Assembly: GCF_024622195.1 (NCBI RefSeq)
Contig: NZ_JANKBI010000001.1
Span: forward strand, 558,001-622,000
Reading direction: 5' to 3'
DNA: 64,000 nt
DNA from: Murimonas intestini
Lineage (GTDB): Bacteria > Bacillota > Clostridia > Lachnospirales > Lachnospiraceae
The notes below the pieces were generated by a model that worked only from the letters and a program-made list of their open reading frames with translations, was not told the DNA's origin and did no database searches. Each line of letters starts with the position of its first letter. Position 1 is the stretch's first letter. Positions 52,733 to 60,618 of this stretch are shown here, one piece after another. The position numbers were made by a program, and so were the translations under genes.

Positions 52733-53149
52733 TCAGTAACCAGTTGTCAGGGTTGCCTCAAAATGATCCCCGTCTGCAACCGGAGTTGTATCAACACCGG
52801 TCTCAACCATCGCTCCCCCTTTAGTAAAGCACCACCACTCCTGCTTTGACTCATCCGCTTCGATCCCATTCATAGTTGTGACCCAAAGGCCATAGTCACT
52901 CTCATTTCCGCCGACGATACCGGCTTCCTCCATGGCCTGCCGCAGATACTCTGAATCAGTGTGTATCACAAATTCTTCTGATGCTCCGCCGCCGTCCACC
53001 ACTTCCACAGTGATCGTTTTAGCGCCCTTCTGGGTAGCCGGCCTGTTCAGAAAATATACTGCTGTCACAACGACAATCACCGCGATGAAACAAATCACCG
53101 CGATGACAGCTGTCTTTTTACTATTATTTTTCTTAATCACATTATCCAT
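52733..53149 (-). CDS. DUF4430 (transcobalamin-C-terminus-like) membrane-anchored protein
   Basis: The protein is 138 residues. A basic start and a membrane helix (about 13-34) lead to an extracellular DUF4430 domain (about 45-136): VVDGGGASEEFVIHTDSEYLRQAMEEAG and EWWCFTKGGAMVETGVDTTPVADGDHFEATL (in parts). DUF4430 is related to the C-terminal domain of transcobalamin. It starts 8 bases after the ilvC stop without a clear ribosome site, which suggests reinitiation, and precedes an ECF S component. Confidence 0.88.
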   Translation of the reverse strand: MDNVIKKNNSKKTAVIAVICFIAVIVVVTAVYFLNRPATQKGAKTITVEVVDGGGASEEFVIHTDSEYLRQAMEEAGIVGGNESDYGLWVTTMNGIEADESKQEWWCFTKGGAMVETGVDTTPVADGDHFEATLTTGY

Positions 53150-53157
53150 ATTTCAGA

Positions 53158-54171
53158 TTAGTTATCCAGAAGCTTATTATTGTTGTTCCAGCTGTAAAGT
53201 TTACGAAGCTCTTTACCTACTTCCTCCAACTGATGTCCTGCTTCTTTCTTTCTCATGGCATTGAAGCTCGGGCAGCCTACTTTGTTCTCTAACAGCCAGT
53301 TACGTGCGAACACACCGCTCTGGATATCTGTAAGAACCTGCTTCATAGCCTTCTTTGTCTCATCTGTCACGATCTTAGGCCCTGTGATATAATCACCGTA
53401 TTCTGCTGTGTTGGAGATAGAATATCTCATTCCTGCAAATCCGCTCTCGAAGATCAGATCTACGATCAGTTTCATCTCGTGGATACATTCAAAATATGCG
53501 CTTTCCGGTTCATATCCTGCTTCAACAAGAGTCTCAAAACCAGCTTTCATCAGAGCACATACACCGCCGCAGAGAACTGCCTGCTCACCGAAAAGGTCTG
53601 TCTCTGTCTCTTCACGGAATGTAGTCTTAAGCACACCTGCTCTTGCTCCGCCGATAGCCAGCGCATATGCAAGCGCCATGTCTTTTGCCTTTCCTGTTGC
53701 ATCCTGATGCACTGCGATCAGACAGGGAACGCCTTTTCCTTCCTGATACTGGCTTCTTACTGTATGTCCCGGTCCCTTTGGTGCGATCATGGTAACATCC
53801 ACACCCTTCGGCGGAACGATCTGTCCGAAATGGATAGCAAAACCATGAGCGAACATAAGCATATTGCCCTCTTCCAGGTTTGGCTCGATGGACTGTTTGT
53901 ACATATCTGCCTGCTTTTCATCATTGATAAGGATCATGATGATATCAGCCTTCTTTGCTGCTTCTGCTGCAGTATATACCTGGAATCCCTGTGCCTCAGC
54001 TTTGGCCCAGGATTTGCTGCCTTCATAAAGTCCGATGATCACGTTGCATCCTGATTCTTTAGCATTGAGAGCATGTGCATGTCCCTGGCTTCCGTAGCCG
54101 ATGATTGCGATAGTCTTGCCTTCCAGTAAAGAAAGGTTACAGTCTTCCTGATAATAAATTTTTGCTGCCAT
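53158..54171 (-). CDS. ilvC: Ketol-acid reductoisomerase
   Basis: IlvC isomerises and reduces acetolactate or acetohydroxybutyrate with NADPH in isoleucine/valine synthesis. The 337-residue protein is the short class I form. The Rossmann motif AIIGYGSQGHAHALN is at about 20, MIAPKGPGHTVRSQY is mid-protein, and the KARI knot follows with EQAVLCGGVCALMKAGFETL (in parts) and the metal-binding Glu residues. GGAGGAATTTAAA sets ATG 54171. Confidence 0.97.
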   Translation of the reverse strand: MAAKIYYQEDCNLSLLEGKTIAIIGYGSQGHAHALNAKESGCNVIIGLYEGSKSWAKAEAQGFQVYTAAEAAKKADIIMILINDEKQADMYKQSIEPNLEEGNMLMFAHGFAIHFGQIVPPKGVDVTMIAPKGPGHTVRSQYQEGKGVPCLIAVHQDATGKAKDMALAYALAIGGARAGVLKTTFREETETDLFGEQAVLCGGVCALMKAGFETLVEAGYEPESAYFECIHEMKLIVDLIFESGFAGMRYSISNTAEYGDYITGPKIVTDETKKAMKQVLTDIQSGVFARNWLLENKVGCPSFNAMRKKEAGHQLEEVGKELRKLYSWNNNNKLLDN

Positions 54172-54296
54172 TTTAAATTCCTCCAAATTTTTTATTTGTT
54201 AAAGGTTTGAAAAGCCTCTAGCGAACTTCATCCTATATGCAGGCTTGCTGCATAATAAATTATGTATCACAGTAATAAATATCCCCTGAAATTCCT

Positions 54297-54794
54297 CTAC
54301 AGATATTTGACGTCCTTTGTACCTCTGGACAATCCTGTGATTCCTGTGCGGGCCAGTTCAAGTATCTCATAGCCCTCCAGAAGATTAATAAAAGCATCCA
54401 GCTTCGACTGGTTCCCTGTCAGTTCAATTATCAGGGAATCTATAGCCACATCAACGATCTTGGCTCTGAATATATCCGCAACCGCGATTATAGACTGACG
54501 GTTCTGGGCATCAGCCCTTACCTTTACAAGAATCAGTTCGCGGCTGACGCTCTCTGACTCTTCCAATACCTTGATATCAATTACATCGATCAGCTTGGCC
54601 AGCTGTTTTGTGATCTGGTCTAAGATCAGCTCATCGCCATTCACAACGACAGTCATCCTGGAATACCTGGGATCTGCCGTAACACCTACTGTCAGGCTGT
54701 CAATATTATAGCCGCGGCGGCTGAATAACCCTGCCACACGGCTGAGGACACCTGATGTATTGTCTACCAGTATAGATAACACTCTTCTGTTCAT
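54297..54794 (-). CDS. ilvN: Acetolactate synthase small subunit (canonical copy)
   Basis: The protein is 165 residues. The ACT domain (1-75) has LSILVDNTSGVLSRVAGLFSRRGYNIDSLTVG, and the C-terminal ALS_ss domain has RELILVKVRADAQNR. This is the textbook IlvH/IlvN form and confers valine feedback on the large subunit. ATG 54794 follows AGGGATATGG. It lies 125 bases before ilvC, apart from ilvB. A second, divergent copy follows ilvB at 56913. Confidence 0.95.
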   Translation of the reverse strand: MNRRVLSILVDNTSGVLSRVAGLFSRRGYNIDSLTVGVTADPRYSRMTVVVNGDELILDQITKQLAKLIDVIDIKVLEESESVSRELILVKVRADAQNRQSIIAVADIFRAKIVDVAIDSLIIELTGNQSKLDAFINLLEGYEILELARTGITGLSRGTKDVKYL

Positions 54795-54902
54795 CCATAT
54801 CCCTACTTTCACTCAAAGTTACTAACATTCTATCAATTATTAAAATCTTTGTCAATGTTTAATTCGCTAAAGTAAGAAAGCAAAGTAACAGTTAATATAA
54901 AG

Positions 54903-56114
54903 CTAACGCACAAAAGCGCACCCTGCATAATAGCGTCTGGCCAGTGCGAGGACATTTATATCACAGGCTTGGAAGCCAAGCGGCTTATCTGTTACCTCCC
55001 TGACAGTTTCCAGGACCTCCTGCACCTCTTCCGAATCCAGGCTGTCTTCAAATATGATCAGCAGCGCATCCGCATCCTCTTTTTCTTCAGTCTCATCCAT
55101 CAATGCATCTAAGTTCTTCAGAGTATCTCTGCTGCATATTATGCTCTCTGTCTTTGTCTCCTTGTCAATGACCAGAAGTGTACGTTCCGTGGCCGCCAGT
55201 TCCGGCATCTTGCTGCGCTCCTCCCACACGGGAATGGGCATTTTCTCTGCCCCCTCTGCCAGCGCTCTGATATGCTCCTGTGTGGTGCCGCAGCATCCTC
55301 CTATGATACATGCCCCTGCATTTATAAGTTTTTCTGCATGACTGCAGAACGTCCCGGGATCCATATTATAAACGGCATTTCCTGCCTTATCAAATGACGG
55401 CTTTCCCGCATTCGGCTTTGCAATGAGCGGCACTCTTGCTGTCACTGCCATCTTTTCGATCATAGGTACCATAAGGTCCGGTCCTGCTGAACAGTTTATT
55501 CCCACAGCATCCGCCCCTGCATCCTGCAAGACAGCTGCCGCCACCGACGGGTCAGTGCCATAAAGGGTCCGCCCGTTTTCCTGGAAGGTCATAGTAGCCA
55601 TAACAGGTAGGCTGCAGGTCTCCCTAGCAGCAATAACAGCTGCCCTGGCCTCCTGAAGACTCATCATGGTCTCAACCACAAGGAGATCTGCGCCTGCCTC
55701 AACAAGAGCTGTTATCTGCTCTTTATATATATCCACAAGTTCATCAAATCCCATATCACCCATGGGGTACAACTGGGCTCCTGTCATACTCAGATCGCCG
55801 GCCACATAAGCCCGGCCTCCTGCTGCGGCCTTTGACAGCTCTACCAGCTCTCTGTTCAGACGGACAGTCTCATCCTGCAGCCCGTATTCCCTGAGGTGAT
55901 ACCTGTTGGCTGTGAAAGTAGGCGCGTATATGATCTGTGAACCCGCATCCACATACCCTTTCTGAAGTTCAAGAATAATATCAGGATGTTCACTGGCCCA
56001 CAGCTCCTGGCATACGCCCGCCGGCATCCCTGCTTTCTGCAGGCAGGTCCCCGTGGCTCCGTCCAGCAGGATGATCTTCCCGTCTGTCAGCTCCTTAAAT
56101 TTCTTCTGATCCAT
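54903..56114 (-). CDS. Homocysteine S-methyltransferase family protein
   Basis: The protein is 403 residues. The barrel domain (about 8-290) has ILLDGATGTCLQKAGMP, ADLLVVETMMSLQEARAAVIAARE, CSAGPD with the first zinc Cys, and IIGGCCGTTQEHI with the Cys pair. The last 100 residues (from about 300) do not resemble the folate or B12 domains of MetH and look like a small alpha/beta domain. Methyl transfer to homocysteine is the family activity; the methyl donor is not clear. GAGGGGAAAAG precedes the ATG, and the start overlaps the CBS gene by 20 bases. Confidence 0.85.
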   Translation of the reverse strand: MDQKKFKELTDGKIILLDGATGTCLQKAGMPAGVCQELWASEHPDIILELQKGYVDAGSQIIYAPTFTANRYHLREYGLQDETVRLNRELVELSKAAAGGRAYVAGDLSMTGAQLYPMGDMGFDELVDIYKEQITALVEAGADLLVVETMMSLQEARAAVIAARETCSLPVMATMTFQENGRTLYGTDPSVAAAVLQDAGADAVGINCSAGPDLMVPMIEKMAVTARVPLIAKPNAGKPSFDKAGNAVYNMDPGTFCSHAEKLINAGACIIGGCCGTTQEHIRALAEGAEKMPIPVWEERSKMPELAATERTLLVIDKETKTESIICSRDTLKNLDALMDETEEKEDADALLIIFEDSLDSEEVQEVLETVREVTDKPLGFQACDINVLALARRYYAGCAFVR

Positions 56115-56550
56115 CTTTTCCCCTCAGCTCAAGCATTTCTTTTTCTGAATTTTTATAACAGTTATAACAATACTGGATGATATCTTTCCTTGTTATTATT
56201 CCAATAAAAATCTGATTATCATCAATGACCGGAACAAAGTTCTGGTTCATTGAAGTCAGTACAAGATCTTCAATCTCGCAGTTTACATTTACCGGCTCAT
56301 TGTACCAGTGCCTTCTGATCTGGCTCAAAGGAATATCTTCAGCCTTGTGCAGATCCAGCAGATATTTATCTTTTATGTCCCAGAGCAGGTCACCTTCCGT
56401 CAATGTCCCTACGTAGTTACCCCTCCGGTTGATGACCGGCACCGCACTGTATCGGTAATGCTCCATTTTTTCCAGTGCCTGCCTCAGTGAAAAATCGTCA
56501 TAGAGATAAGCCAGTTCGCTCTTAGGCGTCAGGAAAAACAATACATTCAT
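56095..56550 (-). CDS. CBS-pair domain protein
   Basis: The protein is 151 residues. Two CBS domains cover about 8-65 (LRQALEKMEHYRYSAVPVINRRGNYVGTLTEGDLL) and 75-135 (VNVNCEIEDLVLTSMNQNFVPVIDDNQIFIGIITRKDI). These domains usually bind adenine nucleotides and signal energy or SAM status. It is coupled to the methyltransferase gene, so it may sense adenosine derivatives for it (inference). GAGGTAAAAGAA precedes the ATG. Confidence 0.9.
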   Translation of the reverse strand: MNVLFFLTPKSELAYLYDDFSLRQALEKMEHYRYSAVPVINRRGNYVGTLTEGDLLWDIKDKYLLDLHKAEDIPLSQIRRHWYNEPVNVNCEIEDLVLTSMNQNFVPVIDDNQIFIGIITRKDIIQYCYNCYKNSEKEMLELRGKDGSEEI

Positions 56551-56652
56551 TTCTTTTACCTCGTCTCGTCAAATTAATATAGCACATTCTTTTCCATAAA
56601 TAAAATACATAATATTCATGGCTGTTATAAATATAGGTTATATTCAGCCAGA

Positions 56653-56835
56653 TCACATCTGCTTCCTGACAATTTTATATTCATCATTGTACTGGAAATA
56701 CGGGCAGTCTGAGAAATCATTTCTCATAAAACGCCCCATCTCATCCTCATCCAGGTTTACTTCACATACATAAAAACCACACTCTTCATCGTAAGAATAA
56801 TTAATGCAGCATTCACAATTGCCCTTTCCCGGCAT
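56653..56835 (-). CDS. Small Cys-rich protein (DUF6472-like)
   Basis: The protein is 60 residues, with NCECCINYSYDEECGFYVCEVNLDEDEMGRFM and DCPYFQYNDEYKIVRKQ. The six Cys (CxCC, C..C, C) and many acidic residues suggest a metal-binding ribbon. I associate the pattern with DUF6472 of Lachnospiraceae. ATG 56835 has AGGAGGTGAATGACG before it; the ATG two codons earlier is too close to the site. Confidence 0.75.
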   Translation of the reverse strand: MPGKGNCECCINYSYDEECGFYVCEVNLDEDEMGRFMRNDFSDCPYFQYNDEYKIVRKQM

Positions 56836-56912
56836 CGTCATTCACCTCCTGCATTTTATCTTACTACGGATTCCCCCTCTTTTCAACAATTCCCTTATGA
56901 TTATTTCTTTTA

Positions 56913-57416
56913 TTATCTCACAGTCATACTCAGAGCCTCTATAGCCACACTGCCTCCCCGCACCACCTCGATGCGGTTGGGGAATATCTTTTGGAGGAGC
57001 CTTATCATGTCATCATTTTTTTCTTCTGTCTGAAGGCATTCCAGAATATATGAAGTCTTGTCACAGTCAGCGATAGACACCTGAAATACCTGTGCGATCC
57101 TGAACAGCTCCGCCTTATCACTTTCAGAGCAATGGCCCACCTTCACATACATCAGTTCCTTCATATGAATAGGAATATCTGTATAGTCAATGACCTTTAT
57201 TACTTCCACACTTCTGTTCAGCTGTTTTTTGACCTGCTCAAACGTGCGGTCATCACTCGTAAGGCTGATAGTCATCCTGGAGATCGTGGGATCTTCTGTC
57301 TCTCCCACTGTAAGGCTGTCAAGGTTATACGATTTTCCAGAAAACAGGCCCGAAATCCTGGCCAGGGTACCTATTTCATTTTCCACAAACAGACAGATCC
57401 ATCTCTTCTTTTCCAT
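56913..57416 (-). CDS. Acetolactate synthase small subunit, divergent copy
   Basis: The protein is 167 residues. The ACT domain has WICLFVENEIGTLARISGLFSGKSYNLDSLTVGETEDP, near-identical in layout to the other ilvN but with changed ligand-side residues. The C-terminal half (ELFRIAQVFQVSIADCDKTSYIL) is less like IlvH. AGGAGGACGAAAG precedes ATG 57416. It lies 13 bases after the ilvB stop and is the regulatory partner in that operon. Confidence 0.9.
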   Translation of the reverse strand: MEKKRWICLFVENEIGTLARISGLFSGKSYNLDSLTVGETEDPTISRMTISLTSDDRTFEQVKKQLNRSVEVIKVIDYTDIPIHMKELMYVKVGHCSESDKAELFRIAQVFQVSIADCDKTSYILECLQTEEKNDDMIRLLQKIFPNRIEVVRGGSVAIEALSMTVR

Positions 57417-57429
57417 TACTTTCGTCCTC

Positions 57430-59154
57430 CTAACAATCCATAATCATGTCTTTTATTGCATTTCCGCCAGGTACGATCGGAAGCACGTTTGCTTCCCGCT
57501 CTATAATAAACTCAATCAGTGTAGGTGAATTTTTATTTGCCTTTGCCCTCTCAAACGCCGGCCGTATATCTTCTGTACATTCAACTCTTATACCGGCCGC
57601 ATCATAGCTTTCAGCCAGTTTTATGAAGTCAGGAGAGTACTTCGGGCATTTCTTATCTCTGTTCATACAATCGCGCTCACAGCTTCTCCTGTAGCACAGG
57701 CAGGTACTGGAATACCTCTTGTCAAAAAACATTTCCTGCCACTGCCGCACATTCCCCAGATATCCGTTATTCAGCACACAGATGATGACAGGAAGTTCCA
57801 GCGCCACTGCCGTGGCCATTTCCTGTATATTCATCTGCATCCCGCCGTCTCCCGACACACAGATCACTGTCTTGTCCGGATTTCCTATCTGTGCGCCTAT
57901 AGCTGCCGGGAATCCATATCCCATGGTTCCAAGTCCGCCTGATGTGAGCAGCTGGCGTTTTTCATCCAGTTCCAGATACTGTGTTGTCCAGAGCTGGTTC
58001 TGCCCTACATCTGTTACAACAATCGACTCAGGAAACATCTTATTGATCTCCTCAAGTATGATTTGAGGTGTCATCCCCTGATATTTTTTCATATGGATTG
58101 GATATTCTTCTTTCCATTCACTGATCTGTCTTTTCCACTCTTCCACAGGGAGCGGCTTCGCATCCTCAAGCATTTTTAAGATTGCTTCCCTGGCATCTGC
58201 AACTATGGGGATATCAACCTGTATATTCCTTGAAATTGATGCTGTATCTATATCAATATGGATTATTTTTGCATGAGGAGCAAATTCATTGATTTTCCCT
58301 GTGATCCTGTCATTAAATCTGGTCCCTATAGAAAAGAGGACATCGCATCTGGTAACTGCCTGGTTAGATGCGTAGTTGCCGTGCATTCCTATATTTCCCA
58401 CATAATTAGGATGGCTGGTAGGTATGGCCCCCTTCCCCATGATCGTAGTGATTACAGGCACTCCCGTCTTCTCAGTGAGCATGGTCATTTCTTTCTGGGC
58501 CCTGGCTATATTAACACCTCCCCCAATGAGGAATACCGGCCGGCTGGCCTTCTCAAGCACATCCATGGCACGTCTTATCTGGCCTGCATGCACACCCGTG
58601 TTCGGTCTGTATCCCCGGACCGTAACGGTATCAGGATACTCACCGCTCCCATATTCCTGCTGGATATCTTTTGGAATATCTACTAATACGGGGCCCGGTT
58701 TGCCTGTCCGAGCAATATAGAAGGCTTTTTTAATCACTTCTCCCAGTTTTTCCCTCTCTCTTACGGTTACGGCATATTTACAGATATTTCTTGTAACTCC
58801 TACTATATCAACCTCCTGAAAAGCGTCATTTCCAATTAAATGTGTGGGAACCTGCCCGGTAAAGCATACAAGAGGAACACTGTCAAAGTTTGCCGTAGCG
58901 ATCCCTGTGACCAGATTTGTAGCGCCCGGTCCGCTCGTTACAAGGCATACTCCTGTCTTCCCGGTAGAACGGGCATATCCGTCGGCTGCATGGATCAGGC
59001 CCTGCTCATGCCGCGGCAGCACCACATCAATTTCATCCTGGCCATACAGAGCATCAAAAAGGTCTATAGCCATCCCGCCCGGATATGCAAACAATGTCTC
59101 AACGCCTTCTTCTTTTAATGCTTTTACAAATAATTCTGTTCCTTTCATTTCCAT
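57430..59154 (-). CDS. ilvB: Acetolactate synthase large subunit
   Basis: IlvB is the thiamin-diphosphate enzyme condensing pyruvates. The 574-residue protein has FAYPGGMAIDLFDALYGQ with a Glu-bearing YARSTG region near residue 50, GPGATNLVTGIATAN, FAD-region RFNDRITG, and the C-terminal ThDP motif VSGDGGMQMNIQEMATAVALELPVI...NNGYLGNVRQWQ. A Cys-rich insert (TCLCYRRSCERDCMNRDKKC) precedes the last helix region. GGAGG 10 bases before ATG 59154 sets the start. A valine T-box stands upstream. Confidence 0.96.
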   Translation of the reverse strand: MEMKGTELFVKALKEEGVETLFAYPGGMAIDLFDALYGQDEIDVVLPRHEQGLIHAADGYARSTGKTGVCLVTSGPGATNLVTGIATANFDSVPLVCFTGQVPTHLIGNDAFQEVDIVGVTRNICKYAVTVREREKLGEVIKKAFYIARTGKPGPVLVDIPKDIQQEYGSGEYPDTVTVRGYRPNTGVHAGQIRRAMDVLEKASRPVFLIGGGVNIARAQKEMTMLTEKTGVPVITTIMGKGAIPTSHPNYVGNIGMHGNYASNQAVTRCDVLFSIGTRFNDRITGKINEFAPHAKIIHIDIDTASISRNIQVDIPIVADAREAILKMLEDAKPLPVEEWKRQISEWKEEYPIHMKKYQGMTPQIILEEINKMFPESIVVTDVGQNQLWTTQYLELDEKRQLLTSGGLGTMGYGFPAAIGAQIGNPDKTVICVSGDGGMQMNIQEMATAVALELPVIICVLNNGYLGNVRQWQEMFFDKRYSSTCLCYRRSCERDCMNRDKKCPKYSPDFIKLAESYDAAGIRVECTEDIRPAFERAKANKNSPTLIEFIIEREANVLPIVPGGNAIKDMIMDC

Positions 59155-59214
59155 ACCTTTCATTCCTCCTTCAAATTTTTTAATATAAATACATAGGACG
59201 AACTTTCCTATGTA

Positions 59215-59582
59215 ACAGAAAAAGCCCTAAACTGGATCTCTCCAGCTTAGGGCGAATTCATCATCCGTGGTACCACCTAAATTCAGAAACTAATTTCTGC
59301 TCTCATGCCAGTACGGATATCTCCTCCTGACATTTGAAAATATCTGCTTCTGCTATATTTTCTGACTTGATCAGTACGGATAAATATCGATACCGCTTTC
59401 CTCGTAACGGCGGAAACTTCCGTTGGAGTCTACTTAGAATCTCTATGCCTGATCCCGTTCAATCCACTGCTCAAGGGCTACTTCCATATTCTAAGAATAA
59501 AGGCTTTCACCAGCCGCCTTCTCTCTGAATTCCGCCAAACATGTACTACTCCCTGTCACTGCATTTACAATCTGTTTATTTT
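59215..59582 (-). promoter_or_regulatory. T-box leader, valine-specific (GUA specifier)
   Basis: On the minus strand the T-box core AGGTGGTACCACGG is at 59265-59278, followed by terminator stem GCCCTAAGCTGGA / TCCAGTTTAGGGC (59224-59253) and TTTTTC. In stem I the specifier loop reads GGAA-GUA-GCCCUUGAGC with the same 10-base spacing as the other two leaders, so the specifier is GUA (Val) at 59479-59481. Valyl-tRNA shortage should thus induce ilvBN. Confidence 0.9.
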
Positions 59583-59587
59583 TATAT

Positions 59588-59616
59588 AATCTACCACATA
59601 ATCTAAGTGCTGTCAA
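59588..59616 (-). promoter_or_regulatory. Promoter of the ilvB T-box transcript
   Basis: On the minus strand TTGACA (59611-59616), 17 bases and TAGATT (59588-59593). It lies 17 bases after the stop of the S66 peptidase gene. Confidence 0.8.
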
Positions 59617-59632
59617 CTATTTATTTATAATT

Positions 59633-60511
59633 CTATAATGTTTTCCCTTGAAGGTTCAGACAATAATTCCTGCCCAATATCAGGCACCTGGAATCGCTGC
59701 CATGACCTATCTGGGGCGTAGCAGCCACAGGTACTCCTCTCTTTTCAGTTATATTCAGCACCAGTTCCTCTATCCGCGGTCTGCAGCCTTCCTCTTCCAT
59801 CTGTGTAAATGTCCCCAGGAGGATTCCGTTTACCTTATCCAGGGCCCCCGTCTGTTCCAGCTGGCACAGATATGTGGCCATCTTTGCCGCGTCTCCGCTT
59901 CTGCTCTCCAGAAAAAGGAGCTTCCCCGCAAAATCCGGCCACCAGGGTGTACCTGCCAGCTTCAGCAGACACCGTATATTTCCTCCCGCCATGATTCCTT
60001 CCATCCCGGATCCCCGCAGAAACTTAAATTCAAAATCATAGAGACATGCACTGCCGCCCATGGCTGTCCTGTAAAACTCTTCCCTCTGCCTGTCCCCACA
60101 AGCCCCTGTCAGATTCCTGATCTGATACAGATATGTCTCCATACCCGCCGAAGCATTTACAGCATTCAAAAGAACTGTCAGATCACTGTATCCAAACACA
60201 GGCTTCGGCTCTCTTATAAATATCCCATAATCCAGATGCGGCAGCACCTCATTTGCCAGGTCCCCGCCCGACACGTCAAATACAGCTCTCACGTCTTTCC
60301 TGCAGTACAGCTCCATAAACGCTTCCGCCCGTTTTTTCCCTGTTCCGGCATAGTGCGTTGAAGCTGCATACATTACAGCTGAAACTGCCGTCCTGATCCC
60401 CATATCCCCCAGTATATCTGCCAGAGTATCTATCCTTTGTTTCTCAGACGGCCTTAATCCATTAGAACAGCACACCAGCGCCGCTGTATCACCTTTGTTT
60501 AACATTGCCAT
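59633..60511 (-). CDS. S66 peptidase family protein (LD-carboxypeptidase/MccF-like)
   Basis: The protein is 292 residues. FDVSGGDLANEVLPHLDY leads to the nucleophile region PVFGYSDLTVLLNAV (Ser in GYSD, about residue 115), with GIMAGGNIRCLLKLAGTPW, LLFLESRSGD (Glu) and a His in PQIGHGSDSR, in the family order. LdcA trims tetrapeptide stems during wall recycling, and MccF cleaves the antibiotic microcin C; sequence alone does not choose. The conserved GYSD instead of the usual GxSD context favours the MccF-like branch weakly. AGGAGGGATACAA precedes the ATG. Confidence 0.9.
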   Translation of the reverse strand: MAMLNKGDTAALVCCSNGLRPSEKQRIDTLADILGDMGIRTAVSAVMYAASTHYAGTGKKRAEAFMELYCRKDVRAVFDVSGGDLANEVLPHLDYGIFIREPKPVFGYSDLTVLLNAVNASAGMETYLYQIRNLTGACGDRQREEFYRTAMGGSACLYDFEFKFLRGSGMEGIMAGGNIRCLLKLAGTPWWPDFAGKLLFLESRSGDAAKMATYLCQLEQTGALDKVNGILLGTFTQMEEEGCRPRIEELVLNITEKRGVPVAATPQIGHGSDSRCLILGRNYCLNLQGKTL

Positions 60512-60618
60512 TTGTATCCCTCCTGTTACAAAATATTATATCATCTTACGCGAAATATGCTATACTATCTGTGGTGCAGATCAGCACAATATTATCAGAT
60601 GAAAGGAAAATAACATAC

